A DNA stretch of 64,000 nucleotides, taken from assembly GCF_019449565.1 (NCBI RefSeq), contig NZ_JAGRPM010000040.1, positions 1 to 64,000 on the forward strand, read 5' to 3'. The first letter of the stretch is position 1; every line of letters starts with the position of its first letter. Position numbers and translations under genes: made by a program. Source of the DNA: Rhodoblastus sp. (GTDB taxonomy: Bacteria; Pseudomonadota; Alphaproteobacteria; Rhizobiales; Beijerinckiaceae). Positions 52,954 through 61,109 of this stretch are shown one piece after another. The notes beneath the pieces are model-generated. The model was given only the letters and a program-made list of their open reading frames with translations, was not told the origin of the DNA and did no database searches.

Positions 52954-53643
52954 TCACACTCGATTGAGTTGGCGCAAAAGATTCGCCCGCGCCGGCCCCT
53001 CGAAGACGTCGGCGAGCGTGGGCGACCAAAAGATGCGCGGCGTTCCGATAAAACGGCGCAGGAAGGCCAGCCTGCCGGCGTCCCGATCCTCATCGGTCAG
53101 ATGCTTCGCCTCGCGACGCAGCGCGGCCGTATCGCGCTCAAACGCCGTCGCCGTTCCGCCGAGCGGCGTCAGATCGAGATCCAGCGCCCAAATTCGCGCG
53201 CGGTCGCGCAAGCTTGCGCCGGCCATTTTTTCGTCGCCGCTCGCGCAAGTCCCGTATTCCTTTTCGCGATAGCCGAGATGGTCGCGCGTCGCCAGGATCG
53301 TCTCGGCGACCCATCGGCGATCTTCTTCGTTCAGCGCCGAGCGGGCGCTGGCGCGCATCCAGACTTCCGCCGACCGCTCCTCGTTATCGCGCTTACTGCT
53401 GTCATAGACGCAATCATGATAGGCGATTGCACAAGCGACCAAGGTTTCTATCCCCGGCGCGACCAAGCCTTCCGCCGCGGCGAAGCGGCGATGGGTACGC
53501 CAAAGCTGCGCTAGATGCGACTTGCCGTGATAGAAGCGATCCCCTTCCGCCATCATCGAAAACAGTTCCGACTTGGCGTCCCCATCGACAGGAACATGAG
53601 CGAGCAGTGCGGCAAAATCCTTCGGATCGGCGTCGCCCGTCAT
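52954..53643 (-). CDS. HD-superfamily (COG4339-type) metal-dependent hydrolase
   Basis: 229 residues. Motifs as in its paralogue at 43.3 kb: FYHGKSHLAQLW (H39, H43), AYHDCVYD (H76, D77), TRDHLGY (D121, H122) and LDLDLTPLG. The ATG at 53643 overlaps the stop of the cNMP-patatin gene as ATGA, so the two are translationally coupled; the longer frame upstream is only a reverse reading of that gene. The substrate is unknown; the coupling suggests acting on the same pathway as the phospholipase or on the cyclic nucleotide. Confidence 0.82.
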   Translation of the reverse strand: MTGDADPKDFAALLAHVPVDGDAKSELFSMMAEGDRFYHGKSHLAQLWRTHRRFAAAEGLVAPGIETLVACAIAYHDCVYDSSKRDNEERSAEVWMRASARSALNEEDRRWVAETILATRDHLGYREKEYGTCASGDEKMAGASLRDRARIWALDLDLTPLGGTATAFERDTAALRREAKHLTDEDRDAGRLAFLRRFIGTPRIFWSPTLADVFEGPARANLLRQLNRV

Positions 53644-55499
53644 TGCGCGTTGCTCCCCGCGCGACGAACGTCCCTGTCGGAGAGGCGTAGCATGGCCGCC
53701 AAGGCCGGATCGCTCTGCGCGCGAAGCTTTTCGATTATGGTGAGGGCCCATTCATAGGACGCGTCGAGCACTTCGGCGTGTTGATCCCAGTTCATGAAGT
53801 TCGAGCCCTTGAATGCGGGCGGGCGCAGGACTAGCGCGAGAGGATCGTCGCTGTCCTGCAGGTGATGGCGATTGCCGAAAATGCTGCGCTGGATAACGCC
53901 GGCGGGGCTCGGACAGGCTGGGAGCCGCTTCCCGCCCGACAGGGAATTGAACGCGCGCGCCAGCAAAGCGCGTCGTCCCGGGATGGAATCGTAGTCGAAA
54001 TCGAAGACGCAATGCTCTCTCGGACGAAGATCGACGATCAGATTGGGGCCGCTCTTGAGCGAATTCATCGCCGCGACGGGGACATTATCCATAACGCCGC
54101 CATCGACCAGCATGTGGCCCGCCGCGTCGAAAAACGGCGGCAAGACTCCCGGAATCGCGCAGGAAGCTCGAATGGCCTGCCACAGCGGGCCTTCGCGCAT
54201 CACCCGCATGGCGTAGGTCGAGAGGTCCGCTGCGACCGCGAAATAGGGCTTCCAGACATCCTCGATCGCGCCGACGCCATAGCGCAAACGAAGCTCCTCG
54301 TCGAACACCTCGTGATCGAGCAAGCCATAGCGGGGAAAGGTCCAGCGCTTCAATGCGCGGCGCCGCACAAACATTTCCTTCATCGCGGCCTTGATCTCAT
54401 CCGGCTCCATCAGCAGCGAAAAAGCTGCGGCCATCGCCGAGCCGACGCTGGCGCCGCCGTGAATATCGAATGCGACGCCGCTCTCGCGAAACGCCCGAAA
54501 AATCCCGACATGCGCGGGCCCAAAGGCGCCGCCGCCGCCAGCGACATAGCCGATGGCCTGCCCCGCTAGAAATCGTCCGAGGCTGTGGAAATCGTCGTCG
54601 TCCTGCAACGCGACGTGATGCGTCATGAAGACGTCGCGCTGGCGCAGCCAGGTCGCGCTTGGCGATGCGTAAGCGCCACGACGCGCCACGACGCGGATCA
54701 GGCGCCGCCGCGCCTTCGGAAACAGCTCCAAGGCCAAGCTTTCGACGGGATTGAGCGCCTCAGGCGATCCGCCCGCGACGAGCAGAACCTGATCGCATGA
54801 GCGCAGCACAGCTTGCGTCCACTCGGTCAAGTCAAAGTCGGCGACGCAAACGACGAGATCGTGGCTGCGCTCGACGTCCGCAAGCCAATTCTCCAGATCG
54901 TGACGATCGAGGGTTCGTCCCCCAAAATACGCGGCGGCGGCGCTTCCTGTCAGGAAGCCGGCGCGCGCTCGAGAGGAAATTTCCTCGCGAAGCCTCTGGA
55001 CAAAATCGGGGCAAATATCATCGGAACCCGCCGGGATAATCGCCGCCATGCGCAACGGGTTGAGCGGACGCGCCTTCTCGCTGTCCCGCACATTGGACGC
55101 AAGACGAACGAGACGCTTGCCGAGCGCACGCGTCACGGCGCGAAGAATTTCCGGAACCCGCGCGGTCAGCGAGTCGAACTCGTCACGATTGATTTCGAGA
55201 ACTTCCGAATCTCGCGCGGCAATCACGAAGGCTGTCCGTGGGGCACCGGCGAAAAAGCCGATTTCGCCGATCAACTGTCCAGCGGTGATTTCCGCCACAG
55301 GCTGCGTATCAGGTCCATGCTTGACTTCGAACAGACCGAAATTGACGATGTAAAGCGTCTCGGCAAGCGAATCTTGTTCGATGAGAACCTCGCCGCGCGC
55401 TACTCGGCGGATGCGCATGGCCTTTCTGATCTCGGCCAGCTCCCTTGGGCCCAGATCGGCCCGGAAACCCTGTTCGTCGGGCCGATCCACGGGACTCAT
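53640..55499 (-). CDS. Cyclic-nucleotide-binding patatin-like phospholipase
   Basis: 619 residues, the same length and domain order as the protein at 44.1-46.0 kb: CNB (30-130, cassette GEIGFFAGAPRTAFVIAA), a middle domain, then patatin with GGGGAFG (321-327; Phe where the oxyanion Arg usually sits), GGASVGS with Ser351, and Asp466 in VDGGVMDNVP. The dyad is intact. The cyclic nucleotide is expected to gate lipid hydrolysis. An AAGGAAAC Shine-Dalgarno precedes the start. It is coupled to the HD gene downstream. Sequence identity to its paralogue is modest, so this is an old duplication or separate acquisition. Confidence 0.9.
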   Translation of the reverse strand: MSPVDRPDEQGFRADLGPRELAEIRKAMRIRRVARGEVLIEQDSLAETLYIVNFGLFEVKHGPDTQPVAEITAGQLIGEIGFFAGAPRTAFVIAARDSEVLEINRDEFDSLTARVPEILRAVTRALGKRLVRLASNVRDSEKARPLNPLRMAAIIPAGSDDICPDFVQRLREEISSRARAGFLTGSAAAAYFGGRTLDRHDLENWLADVERSHDLVVCVADFDLTEWTQAVLRSCDQVLLVAGGSPEALNPVESLALELFPKARRRLIRVVARRGAYASPSATWLRQRDVFMTHHVALQDDDDFHSLGRFLAGQAIGYVAGGGGAFGPAHVGIFRAFRESGVAFDIHGGASVGSAMAAAFSLLMEPDEIKAAMKEMFVRRRALKRWTFPRYGLLDHEVFDEELRLRYGVGAIEDVWKPYFAVAADLSTYAMRVMREGPLWQAIRASCAIPGVLPPFFDAAGHMLVDGGVMDNVPVAAMNSLKSGPNLIVDLRPREHCVFDFDYDSIPGRRALLARAFNSLSGGKRLPACPSPAGVIQRSIFGNRHHLQDSDDPLALVLRPPAFKGSNFMNWDQHAEVLDASYEWALTIIEKLRAQSDPALAAMLRLSDRDVRRAGSNAQ

Positions 55500-55666
55500 G
55501 CTTCAGTTTCCTTTTTTGAACCCTATTCCGCACTGCCGTTTTTCATGCGGTCAAGCCTCGCCAAACCGACAACGCCATCGCGCGCGCAAGTTTCCATTCT
55601 GGCGCCCAACCGCTATCGATTGCGCGACATTTGCCGCGCGGAAGGACATGACGCGAAGTCGAGAGC

Positions 55667-55697
55667 GAGCGCCCGCGGCGTCTGGCCGCGGGCGCTC
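55667..55697. terminator. Perfect 12-bp stem-loop near the end of the Ala/Gly-rich gene
   Basis: GAGCGCCCGCGG pairs exactly with CCGCGGGCGCTC around a seven-base loop, followed on the plus strand by TTTGTT. It lies 32 bases beyond the stop of the minus-strand Ala/Gly-rich gene and about 170 bases upstream of the patatin start. It may stop or slow transcription from the secretion operon before the patatin gene. Confidence 0.6.
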
Positions 55698-55728
55698 TTT
55701 GTTGGCGATGTTTTCGGCAGCGGTCCAG

Positions 55729-57468
55729 TCAGTGGTGGACCGCGTCGAAATGGGCGACCACCGGCGCGTGGACGATTGGCGCATGATCCAGATGGACCGC
55801 CGAAACGTCGATCGCGTGGCTCACGACATGCAGGTCCGCGCCGTGTTGCGGCGCCGGGTCGACGACGCCGCCGCCATGGACGGGCGGAGGCAGGTGCGGG
55901 TCGACCACCGGATGCAGCGTGCTGAGAGCGGCGGTCAGTCCGCTCGTCGGAATGCTGTGTCCGAAACTGCTGGCGTCGATGGAGACGCCAGGCGTGGCAT
56001 GGATGGCCTGGCTCGCCGTCCCACTTGTCGAAGACGCCGTTCCGCCATCGTGGCCCGAAGACGACAGGCTATCGGCGAGGTGCGTCAACACATTGGCGAC
56101 GCCGCGCAACCCATCCTGGGCAAGATGGTTGACGGCGTCTCCCGCCGCCTGCCCGATCGTGGCGGCGGTATGGCCCGCTGAATCGGCCACGGCGCCAAGA
56201 TCCTTGCCGATTACGGCCGCGCCAGAGGCGATCGCCTTTCCGGCGTCGGCGATACCGCCGCCGATGTCGGTCGCGGCCTGGGCCAGGCCTTGTCCGAGGG
56301 CGCCGGTCGCCGCCACGACCCCGCCGGCGGCGGAACCAAGGTCGTGACCAACCGCGCCGAGGAGGTTGCCAATCGCGCCGAGATGCGACGCGACGCCGCT
56401 ATCCTGCACGGCCGTCGTCACGCCATGGGCGATATCGCCGACCGCCGCCCCGACGCCGCTGACAACGCTCGCCGCGCCGTTGACGAGGCCGCCGGCGAGA
56501 TCCTGTCCGGCGTGCTGGAAGCCGTCGAGGACCGCCCCGGTCGCCTGGCCGACAGCGGCCTGAACCGAGCCGGTCCCGTCCAGAGCGCCCGCCAGTCCGT
56601 TGAGCAGGCTGGCGCCGCCATGGAGGGCGCCGCTGGCGGCGTCATGAGCGGCTTCGACGGCGCCGTTCACGACGCTGCTGACTCCGCCAATTGCGGCATG
56701 CGCAAGGTCGCCCGCCGCCTGTCCGACGCCGGAGGCGATGTCGCCCACGACCCGTCCAATGTCGCCGACAGTATGGGAAACCGCGTTCGCGACATCGCCA
56801 GCAAATTGACCGATGGCCGCGCCCGCCGTCTCCGCGCCGGCCACCGCGGTTCCGGCGCCGTTGACGATTGCGCCGGCGGCATGGGTGACCGCGTCGCCGA
56901 TGGCGTTGGCGCCCTGCACGACCTCGTTGGCGGCGTTGGCGACGCCCCCTCCGAGAGCGGCGAGCCCTTGATTGACGGCGCCGCCCACGCTGCCATGGCC
57001 GTCGAGCGCGTCGGCGAGGCCGCTCGCGGCCGCCGCCGCGCCGTGCAAAGCGCCGCTGCCGATATCCTTGACAGCGCCGGCCACGTCCGCAACAGCCTCG
57101 GCGGCGCCTTGCGAGATCGCGGTCGCGGCGCCGGCCGCGCCGGAAATGACGCCGCTCGCGATCTGGGAGGCGCCCCTGATGACGCCTTCAACGACATGGG
57201 CGGTTTCGCCGGCCGCCTCGGAGACGGCGCTACCCGCGCCGGCGATCACGTGGCCGACGTCGCTGACGAGGCCCGACACGCCGGAGGCGATGTCATGCGC
57301 GGCCTCGCCGACGGCGTGCGATGTGGCGGTCGCGGCGTCGCTAGCCGCGCCCGTGACCGCGTCGACCACGTCCTCGGCCGTATCGACCACGGCTTTGCCG
57401 GTGTCGCTGGCCGCCTGCGCGACGTCGCCGACAAAGCCAGCGATAGCTCCAAAGATGTCGTCTGCCAT
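55729..57468 (-). CDS. Ala/Gly-rich amphipathic repeat protein, possible type I secretion substrate
   Basis: 579 residues, unknown family. Strong start (AGGAG before the ATG at 57468). Residues 1-460 are a long run of Ala/Gly/Val/Asp-rich amphipathic stretches (GDAVTHAAGAIVNGAG, GDIASGVGQAAGDLAHAAIG) with many small-xxx-small spacings. An internal duplication is visible (SGLADALDGHGSV and NGLAGALDGTGSV). No Cys, Trp or Tyr was seen. The last 110 residues are His/Pro/Val-rich, ending HAPVVAHFDAVHH. There is no Sec signal and no RTX motif. It is the last gene of an operon with a type I exporter, an OmpA-like protein and a pseudokinase/SUMF1 fusion, so export is likely but unproven. Confidence 0.72.
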   Translation of the reverse strand: MADDIFGAIAGFVGDVAQAASDTGKAVVDTAEDVVDAVTGAASDAATATSHAVGEAAHDIASGVSGLVSDVGHVIAGAGSAVSEAAGETAHVVEGVIRGASQIASGVISGAAGAATAISQGAAEAVADVAGAVKDIGSGALHGAAAAASGLADALDGHGSVGGAVNQGLAALGGGVANAANEVVQGANAIGDAVTHAAGAIVNGAGTAVAGAETAGAAIGQFAGDVANAVSHTVGDIGRVVGDIASGVGQAAGDLAHAAIGGVSSVVNGAVEAAHDAASGALHGGASLLNGLAGALDGTGSVQAAVGQATGAVLDGFQHAGQDLAGGLVNGAASVVSGVGAAVGDIAHGVTTAVQDSGVASHLGAIGNLLGAVGHDLGSAAGGVVAATGALGQGLAQAATDIGGGIADAGKAIASGAAVIGKDLGAVADSAGHTAATIGQAAGDAVNHLAQDGLRGVANVLTHLADSLSSSGHDGGTASSTSGTASQAIHATPGVSIDASSFGHSIPTSGLTAALSTLHPVVDPHLPPPVHGGGVVDPAPQHGADLHVVSHAIDVSAVHLDHAPIVHAPVVAHFDAVHH

Positions 57469-57654
57469 TTTACTCTCCTGTTCGCGTGGGCCCTCTGGGC
57501 CGGGTTGCTTCCGATCACGGGCCGGGACGATCGCCCTTCGCCGTGATCAGGACCATGCGCTTCAGGAGAGCTGACGGCTGTTCCCCAGGGAACGCCCATT
57601 GTCGATTGAGCGGCGCCTCTGCGAAATCTCGCTTCGATTTTGGCGCTTGCCGGT

Positions 57655-59796
57655 CTAACGGGCGAGTTCGCGGACCAGGCGGAAGCCCACGATCTGATCG
57701 CGCGCGGCGGGCGGACCCGCGACACGGGCGGCAGGACGCAGGCGCGCGGGGGGGTCGCTCCATGAACCGCCGCGCAGAATCCGGTTGGCTTCCGGCGCGC
57801 AACCGGCAGGTCCGCCGCGCGCCGCATGCGACAGGCTGTCGGAAGCGCAATCGGACGTCCATTCCCAGACATTGCCGAGCATGTCGCGCAGGCCGAAGCC
57901 GTTCGGACGAAAACTGCCGACCGGCGCCGTCCACGCGAAACCGTCGCGACAGGGCGCGACGACCCAATCCGCGTTGCGTTCATGTGCGGTCGCATCGGCG
58001 CCGTTGGCGTAGGCGCAGAGGTCTTCGACGCCGTCGCCGAAAAAATACCGCGCGCGGATGCTTGCGCCGCCCCGAGCCGCATATTCCCATTCGGCCTCGC
58101 TGGGCAGCCGGTATCGGACGCCAGCGCGATTCGAGAGCCATTCGGCGTAAGCGCGCGCGTCTTCATAGTTGACGCAGACCACGGGATGGCGGTCGTCTTG
58201 CGGAAATCCCGGATCTCGCCAGGACAAAGCGGGATCGAGCTTGAGCGCGCCGCTGCGGCCGAAGCAGCCGCCATCAGCGGAGCGTCGCGTATCTGCGGCG
58301 AAGGCGGCGTATTCGCCGCGGGTGATTTCGCTCCGGCTGACGGCGAAAGGCGCCGCTATCTTGATCGCGACAGGAGACCCGCCTGATCCCGGCGTGTCGT
58401 CTTCGTCATCGTTACGCCCGGGCTCATTGCTTGCAGAGCCCATCAAGAATTCACCCGCCGGAATTAGAACGAGTTCCGGGCATTCGGCGCAATCACGGAA
58501 GATTTCTCCTTCTCCTGGCTTCAGCCAGACGGGCGCCGCGCCGCCCCGCGCCAGAATATAGCCGAGACTTTCGAGACGCGCCTTGGCCGGCTGGCTTGCC
58601 GGCGTTCCCTCCTTCGCCAGCGCCACCAACGCGTCCCGATCGGTCATGGAGGCAACTTCTGGCAGGCGGTCCGGCGCATCCTTGCGGGGTTCAGGCGGCG
58701 CTTTCGCCTCCGGTTTTTCGATTGAGTCCGCCTTGGGTGGCAAGGAAGGAAGCTTCGGATCTTCGGCCCGCCTCATCGGCGAAGCGGGCGCCTCCGGAGC
58801 AGTCTCGCCGGAGCGCAGCGCCAATTCCGGTGGCCCGCCTCGGGCCCGTCGCGCCATTTCCCGCCAGGGCGGTGAAAAATCGAGCGCATAGAGACCACCA
58901 AGAAGGAGGATTGCGAGCGCCGCCAGCGCGCCCCATGTTGCCGTTCCGCGGCTTCGTTGAATGCGCGGCTGCGGCGGAGGCTTGACCGTGGCGCCGGGAG
59001 TGGCGGCGCTCGGCGCGCGCCGCGGGTCCGACGAGAAATCGAACAACAAAGCGGCGAGTGCGCGGACGCTGGGCGGACGATCCGAAGGATTTGGGGAAAG
59101 CGCGATGGCGAGCGCCTGAAGCGCTTCGGGTCGGATGTCGGAGCCGGCCGCCGCGACTGGCGCGGGCAAGCCGCCGGCGTTCGGTGGAGGGCCGCCGCTG
59201 ATCAGCGCGGTTAGCGTCGCAGCACAGCTGAAGACGTCCGAACGCTCACCCGCCGGAGTCGACCAACCGGCCGCGATCTCCGGCGGGGAGAAAGCGTCGG
59301 CTTCCGCGTCGTCGCCGAACGGCGCGCCGAAAGGAGCCAATGTCGCATGGCCGTCCGCGCCAATCGTGATCGCGCCGGGCGTAATGCGGAGGTGAAGCGC
59401 GCCGGCGCCGTGAAGCGCGGAAACCGTTTCGAGCAATTGGCCGGCGATCTTGTCGAATTCCGCAGCGGTCGGCGCGCGGCCGAGCGCGCGCCGCCATGCC
59501 CAAAGGTCGACGCCCGACGGGGCGTCGCAGACCGCGACAGCACCGTCGCCTTCGAGCAGAATTTCCCGCACTGAAGCAATGCTGGCGCGGCTCAGCGCCG
59601 TGATCCGCTTCGCCCTGGCGAGAAATTCGTCTGTGGCGGCGGGCTCCGGATCCGCGCAGACCGCGAGCTGAACGGAATCGCCCGAGACGATTTCAACCGC
59701 CTCACAGAGGAGGACGCCTCCCGCCCTTCTCGGTTCTCCCGAGATCCGGAATCGGCCTGCGACCACGTCGCCCGGGGAAAGCGTTTGATCCCCCAT
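57655..59796 (-). CDS. Pseudokinase-transmembrane-SUMF1 (FGE-sulfatase fold) fusion
   Basis: 713 residues from the ATG at 59796 (GGGAGCG upstream). Residues 10-255 resemble a Ser/Thr kinase but lack its key residues: Lys is missing (LAVCAD), HRD is HLRITP, and DFG is APFGAP. A single membrane segment (about 286-304) and a Pro-rich linker follow. From about 445 there is an FGE-sulfatase fold: LVLIPAGEFLMGS, VSRSEITRGEYAAFA, RYRLPSEAEWEYAARGG, NVWEWTSDC and ILRGGSWSD. The Cys pair of true formylglycine-generating enzymes is absent after RGGSW, so it may bind rather than modify. It sits in the type I secretion operon, presumably signalling or scaffolding across the membrane. Confidence 0.82.
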   Translation of the reverse strand: MGDQTLSPGDVVAGRFRISGEPRRAGGVLLCEAVEIVSGDSVQLAVCADPEPAATDEFLARAKRITALSRASIASVREILLEGDGAVAVCDAPSGVDLWAWRRALGRAPTAAEFDKIAGQLLETVSALHGAGALHLRITPGAITIGADGHATLAPFGAPFGDDAEADAFSPPEIAAGWSTPAGERSDVFSCAATLTALISGGPPPNAGGLPAPVAAAGSDIRPEALQALAIALSPNPSDRPPSVRALAALLFDFSSDPRRAPSAATPGATVKPPPQPRIQRSRGTATWGALAALAILLLGGLYALDFSPPWREMARRARGGPPELALRSGETAPEAPASPMRRAEDPKLPSLPPKADSIEKPEAKAPPEPRKDAPDRLPEVASMTDRDALVALAKEGTPASQPAKARLESLGYILARGGAAPVWLKPGEGEIFRDCAECPELVLIPAGEFLMGSASNEPGRNDDEDDTPGSGGSPVAIKIAAPFAVSRSEITRGEYAAFAADTRRSADGGCFGRSGALKLDPALSWRDPGFPQDDRHPVVCVNYEDARAYAEWLSNRAGVRYRLPSEAEWEYAARGGASIRARYFFGDGVEDLCAYANGADATAHERNADWVVAPCRDGFAWTAPVGSFRPNGFGLRDMLGNVWEWTSDCASDSLSHAARGGPAGCAPEANRILRGGSWSDPPARLRPAARVAGPPAARDQIVGFRLVRELAR

Positions 59797-59816
59797 TTCA
59801 AACGCTCCCTTGGCGT

Positions 59817-61109
59817 TCAGCGCATTCCCTGCCTGTTCGGGCTTGCTCCCGGCTCGCCGCACTTCACGACGAGCAATTCCACGCGGCGATCGAGGGCGTC
59901 GCTCGCATCGTCGCGGCCTGTTCCGACGATCGGCTCCGACGAACCCGCGCCCCGCGCGATCATGAGCTTGGAAAGCCCGCGATCGCGCCGGGCGAGCTGG
60001 TCACGCACAAATTCCGCGCGCCGCAGCGACAATCGTTCGTTGAGGGCGGGCGGGCCTGTCGGACTCGTATGGCCGACGATTTCCAGACAAGTCGCCTTTG
60101 CCGACGATTTCCGCGCAATCGCGTCCAGCCATTGCGGATATGCGCGCGCCTCGCGAACATAGGCGAAGGACGCGGCATTGACGCGGAAAAGGAACTTCAC
60201 GGCGAGCCGGTCGGAATCCAGCCCGAAATCGACGAGTTGACTGAAAGCCGCATCCGCTGCGCCGCGATCGCCGAGGCGCATATTGACGAGATAGAGCCCA
60301 TTCAGCGTGCGCAACTGTCGCCCGCCAGGCAGATCGGCAGCCTCGTCATATAATTGCCGGGCGCGGCGGAATTGGCGCGCATTATAGGCGTCCTCCGCCT
60401 GGGCGAGCGCCGCCGACGCCGACAATTGATCGGCGTATGCCGAATTCAGCGCATCGCCCGGCTTGGCCTTACGGCAGGTTTGAATATAGCCCTGTACGGC
60501 GGCGTCCGCCGTCCAGACTGGCGCTTCGGCATAGGCGGCGAAGGGCGTCGGATCGACGGCGCCGCCCAACGCGCGAGCCACGCCCCGACCTAAGACCTTG
60601 CCTGTGGACAGATCGGCGGCGGTGAACCACAGCGCATAGACCGGAGACTGCGGCGGCGAGACGGAGCCGGCCGCAGTCTGCGGGGGCGGCGGGGCGGAGA
60701 CCTGACCGGCTCCGGCCAGCGCTGCGATCGCGCCCATCAGCAGGATGGGACGCCGCGCCAATGTCTCCGTGTTGAATGGAACAATCCGAACGAAGGCAAA
60801 CTCCTTCGCCGCGAGCGCGGCGATCCTCTCGCCCATGCGCCGCGTCGCGACCGAGCGTGCGCCTGTCGCGCCATCGACGAGCGGATCGATCACGACTTCG
60901 ACGGACTTCCCCTGGGGCGGTCGCGGCAGGGACGTGAGAACGGCGCGGGCGGCGACGTCGACGGCTTCGTCGAAGGGCACAGGCGTCGGGACTTTCGCAA
61001 CCTGTTGCGGCGCGTCCTCGGCGAATGCAGGCGGAATTGCGGAAGGCGGGAACAAGCCGCAGCCGACCAATGACGCGAGGGCGAAGAGCGAGGTTCGAAC
61101 AATGTTCAT
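59817..61109 (-). CDS. OmpA-family C-terminal domain protein
   Basis: 430 residues. The signal peptide region (VRTSLFALASLVGCGLFPPS, with a possible lipobox at VGC) leads to a middle part with TPR-like helices (ALAQAEDAYNARQFRRARQL). The C-terminal OmpA domain (about 310-415) has LEIVGHTSPTGPPALNERLS and RAEFVRDQL, ending DALDRRVELLV, and binds peptidoglycan. The ATG overlaps the exporter stop as ATGA. It may anchor the secretion assembly or the secreted protein at the cell envelope. Confidence 0.85.
   Translation of the reverse strand: MNIVRTSLFALASLVGCGLFPPSAIPPAFAEDAPQQVAKVPTPVPFDEAVDVAARAVLTSLPRPPQGKSVEVVIDPLVDGATGARSVATRRMGERIAALAAKEFAFVRIVPFNTETLARRPILLMGAIAALAGAGQVSAPPPPQTAAGSVSPPQSPVYALWFTAADLSTGKVLGRGVARALGGAVDPTPFAAYAEAPVWTADAAVQGYIQTCRKAKPGDALNSAYADQLSASAALAQAEDAYNARQFRRARQLYDEAADLPGGRQLRTLNGLYLVNMRLGDRGAADAAFSQLVDFGLDSDRLAVKFLFRVNAASFAYVREARAYPQWLDAIARKSSAKATCLEIVGHTSPTGPPALNERLSLRRAEFVRDQLARRDRGLSKLMIARGAGSSEPIVGTGRDDASDALDRRVELLVVKCGEPGASPNRQGMR

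Noticed and set aside
43298..55499. CBASS-type cyclic-oligonucleotide defence with patatin effector
   Set aside because: No CD-NTase, Cap2/Cap3 or similar gene is present. The patatins carry CNB domains for mononucleotides, so only a Pycsar-like idea is kept as a hypothesis.
56290..57546. A 418-codon plus-strand frame opposite the Ala/Gly-rich gene
   Set aside because: Arg/Gly/Asp-rich reverse reading; the minus frame has AGGAG before its ATG and fits the operon.
57655..59796. Diversity-generating retroelement target, because FGE-fold proteins are common targets
   Set aside because: No reverse transcriptase, template repeat or second variable-repeat copy was seen nearby.
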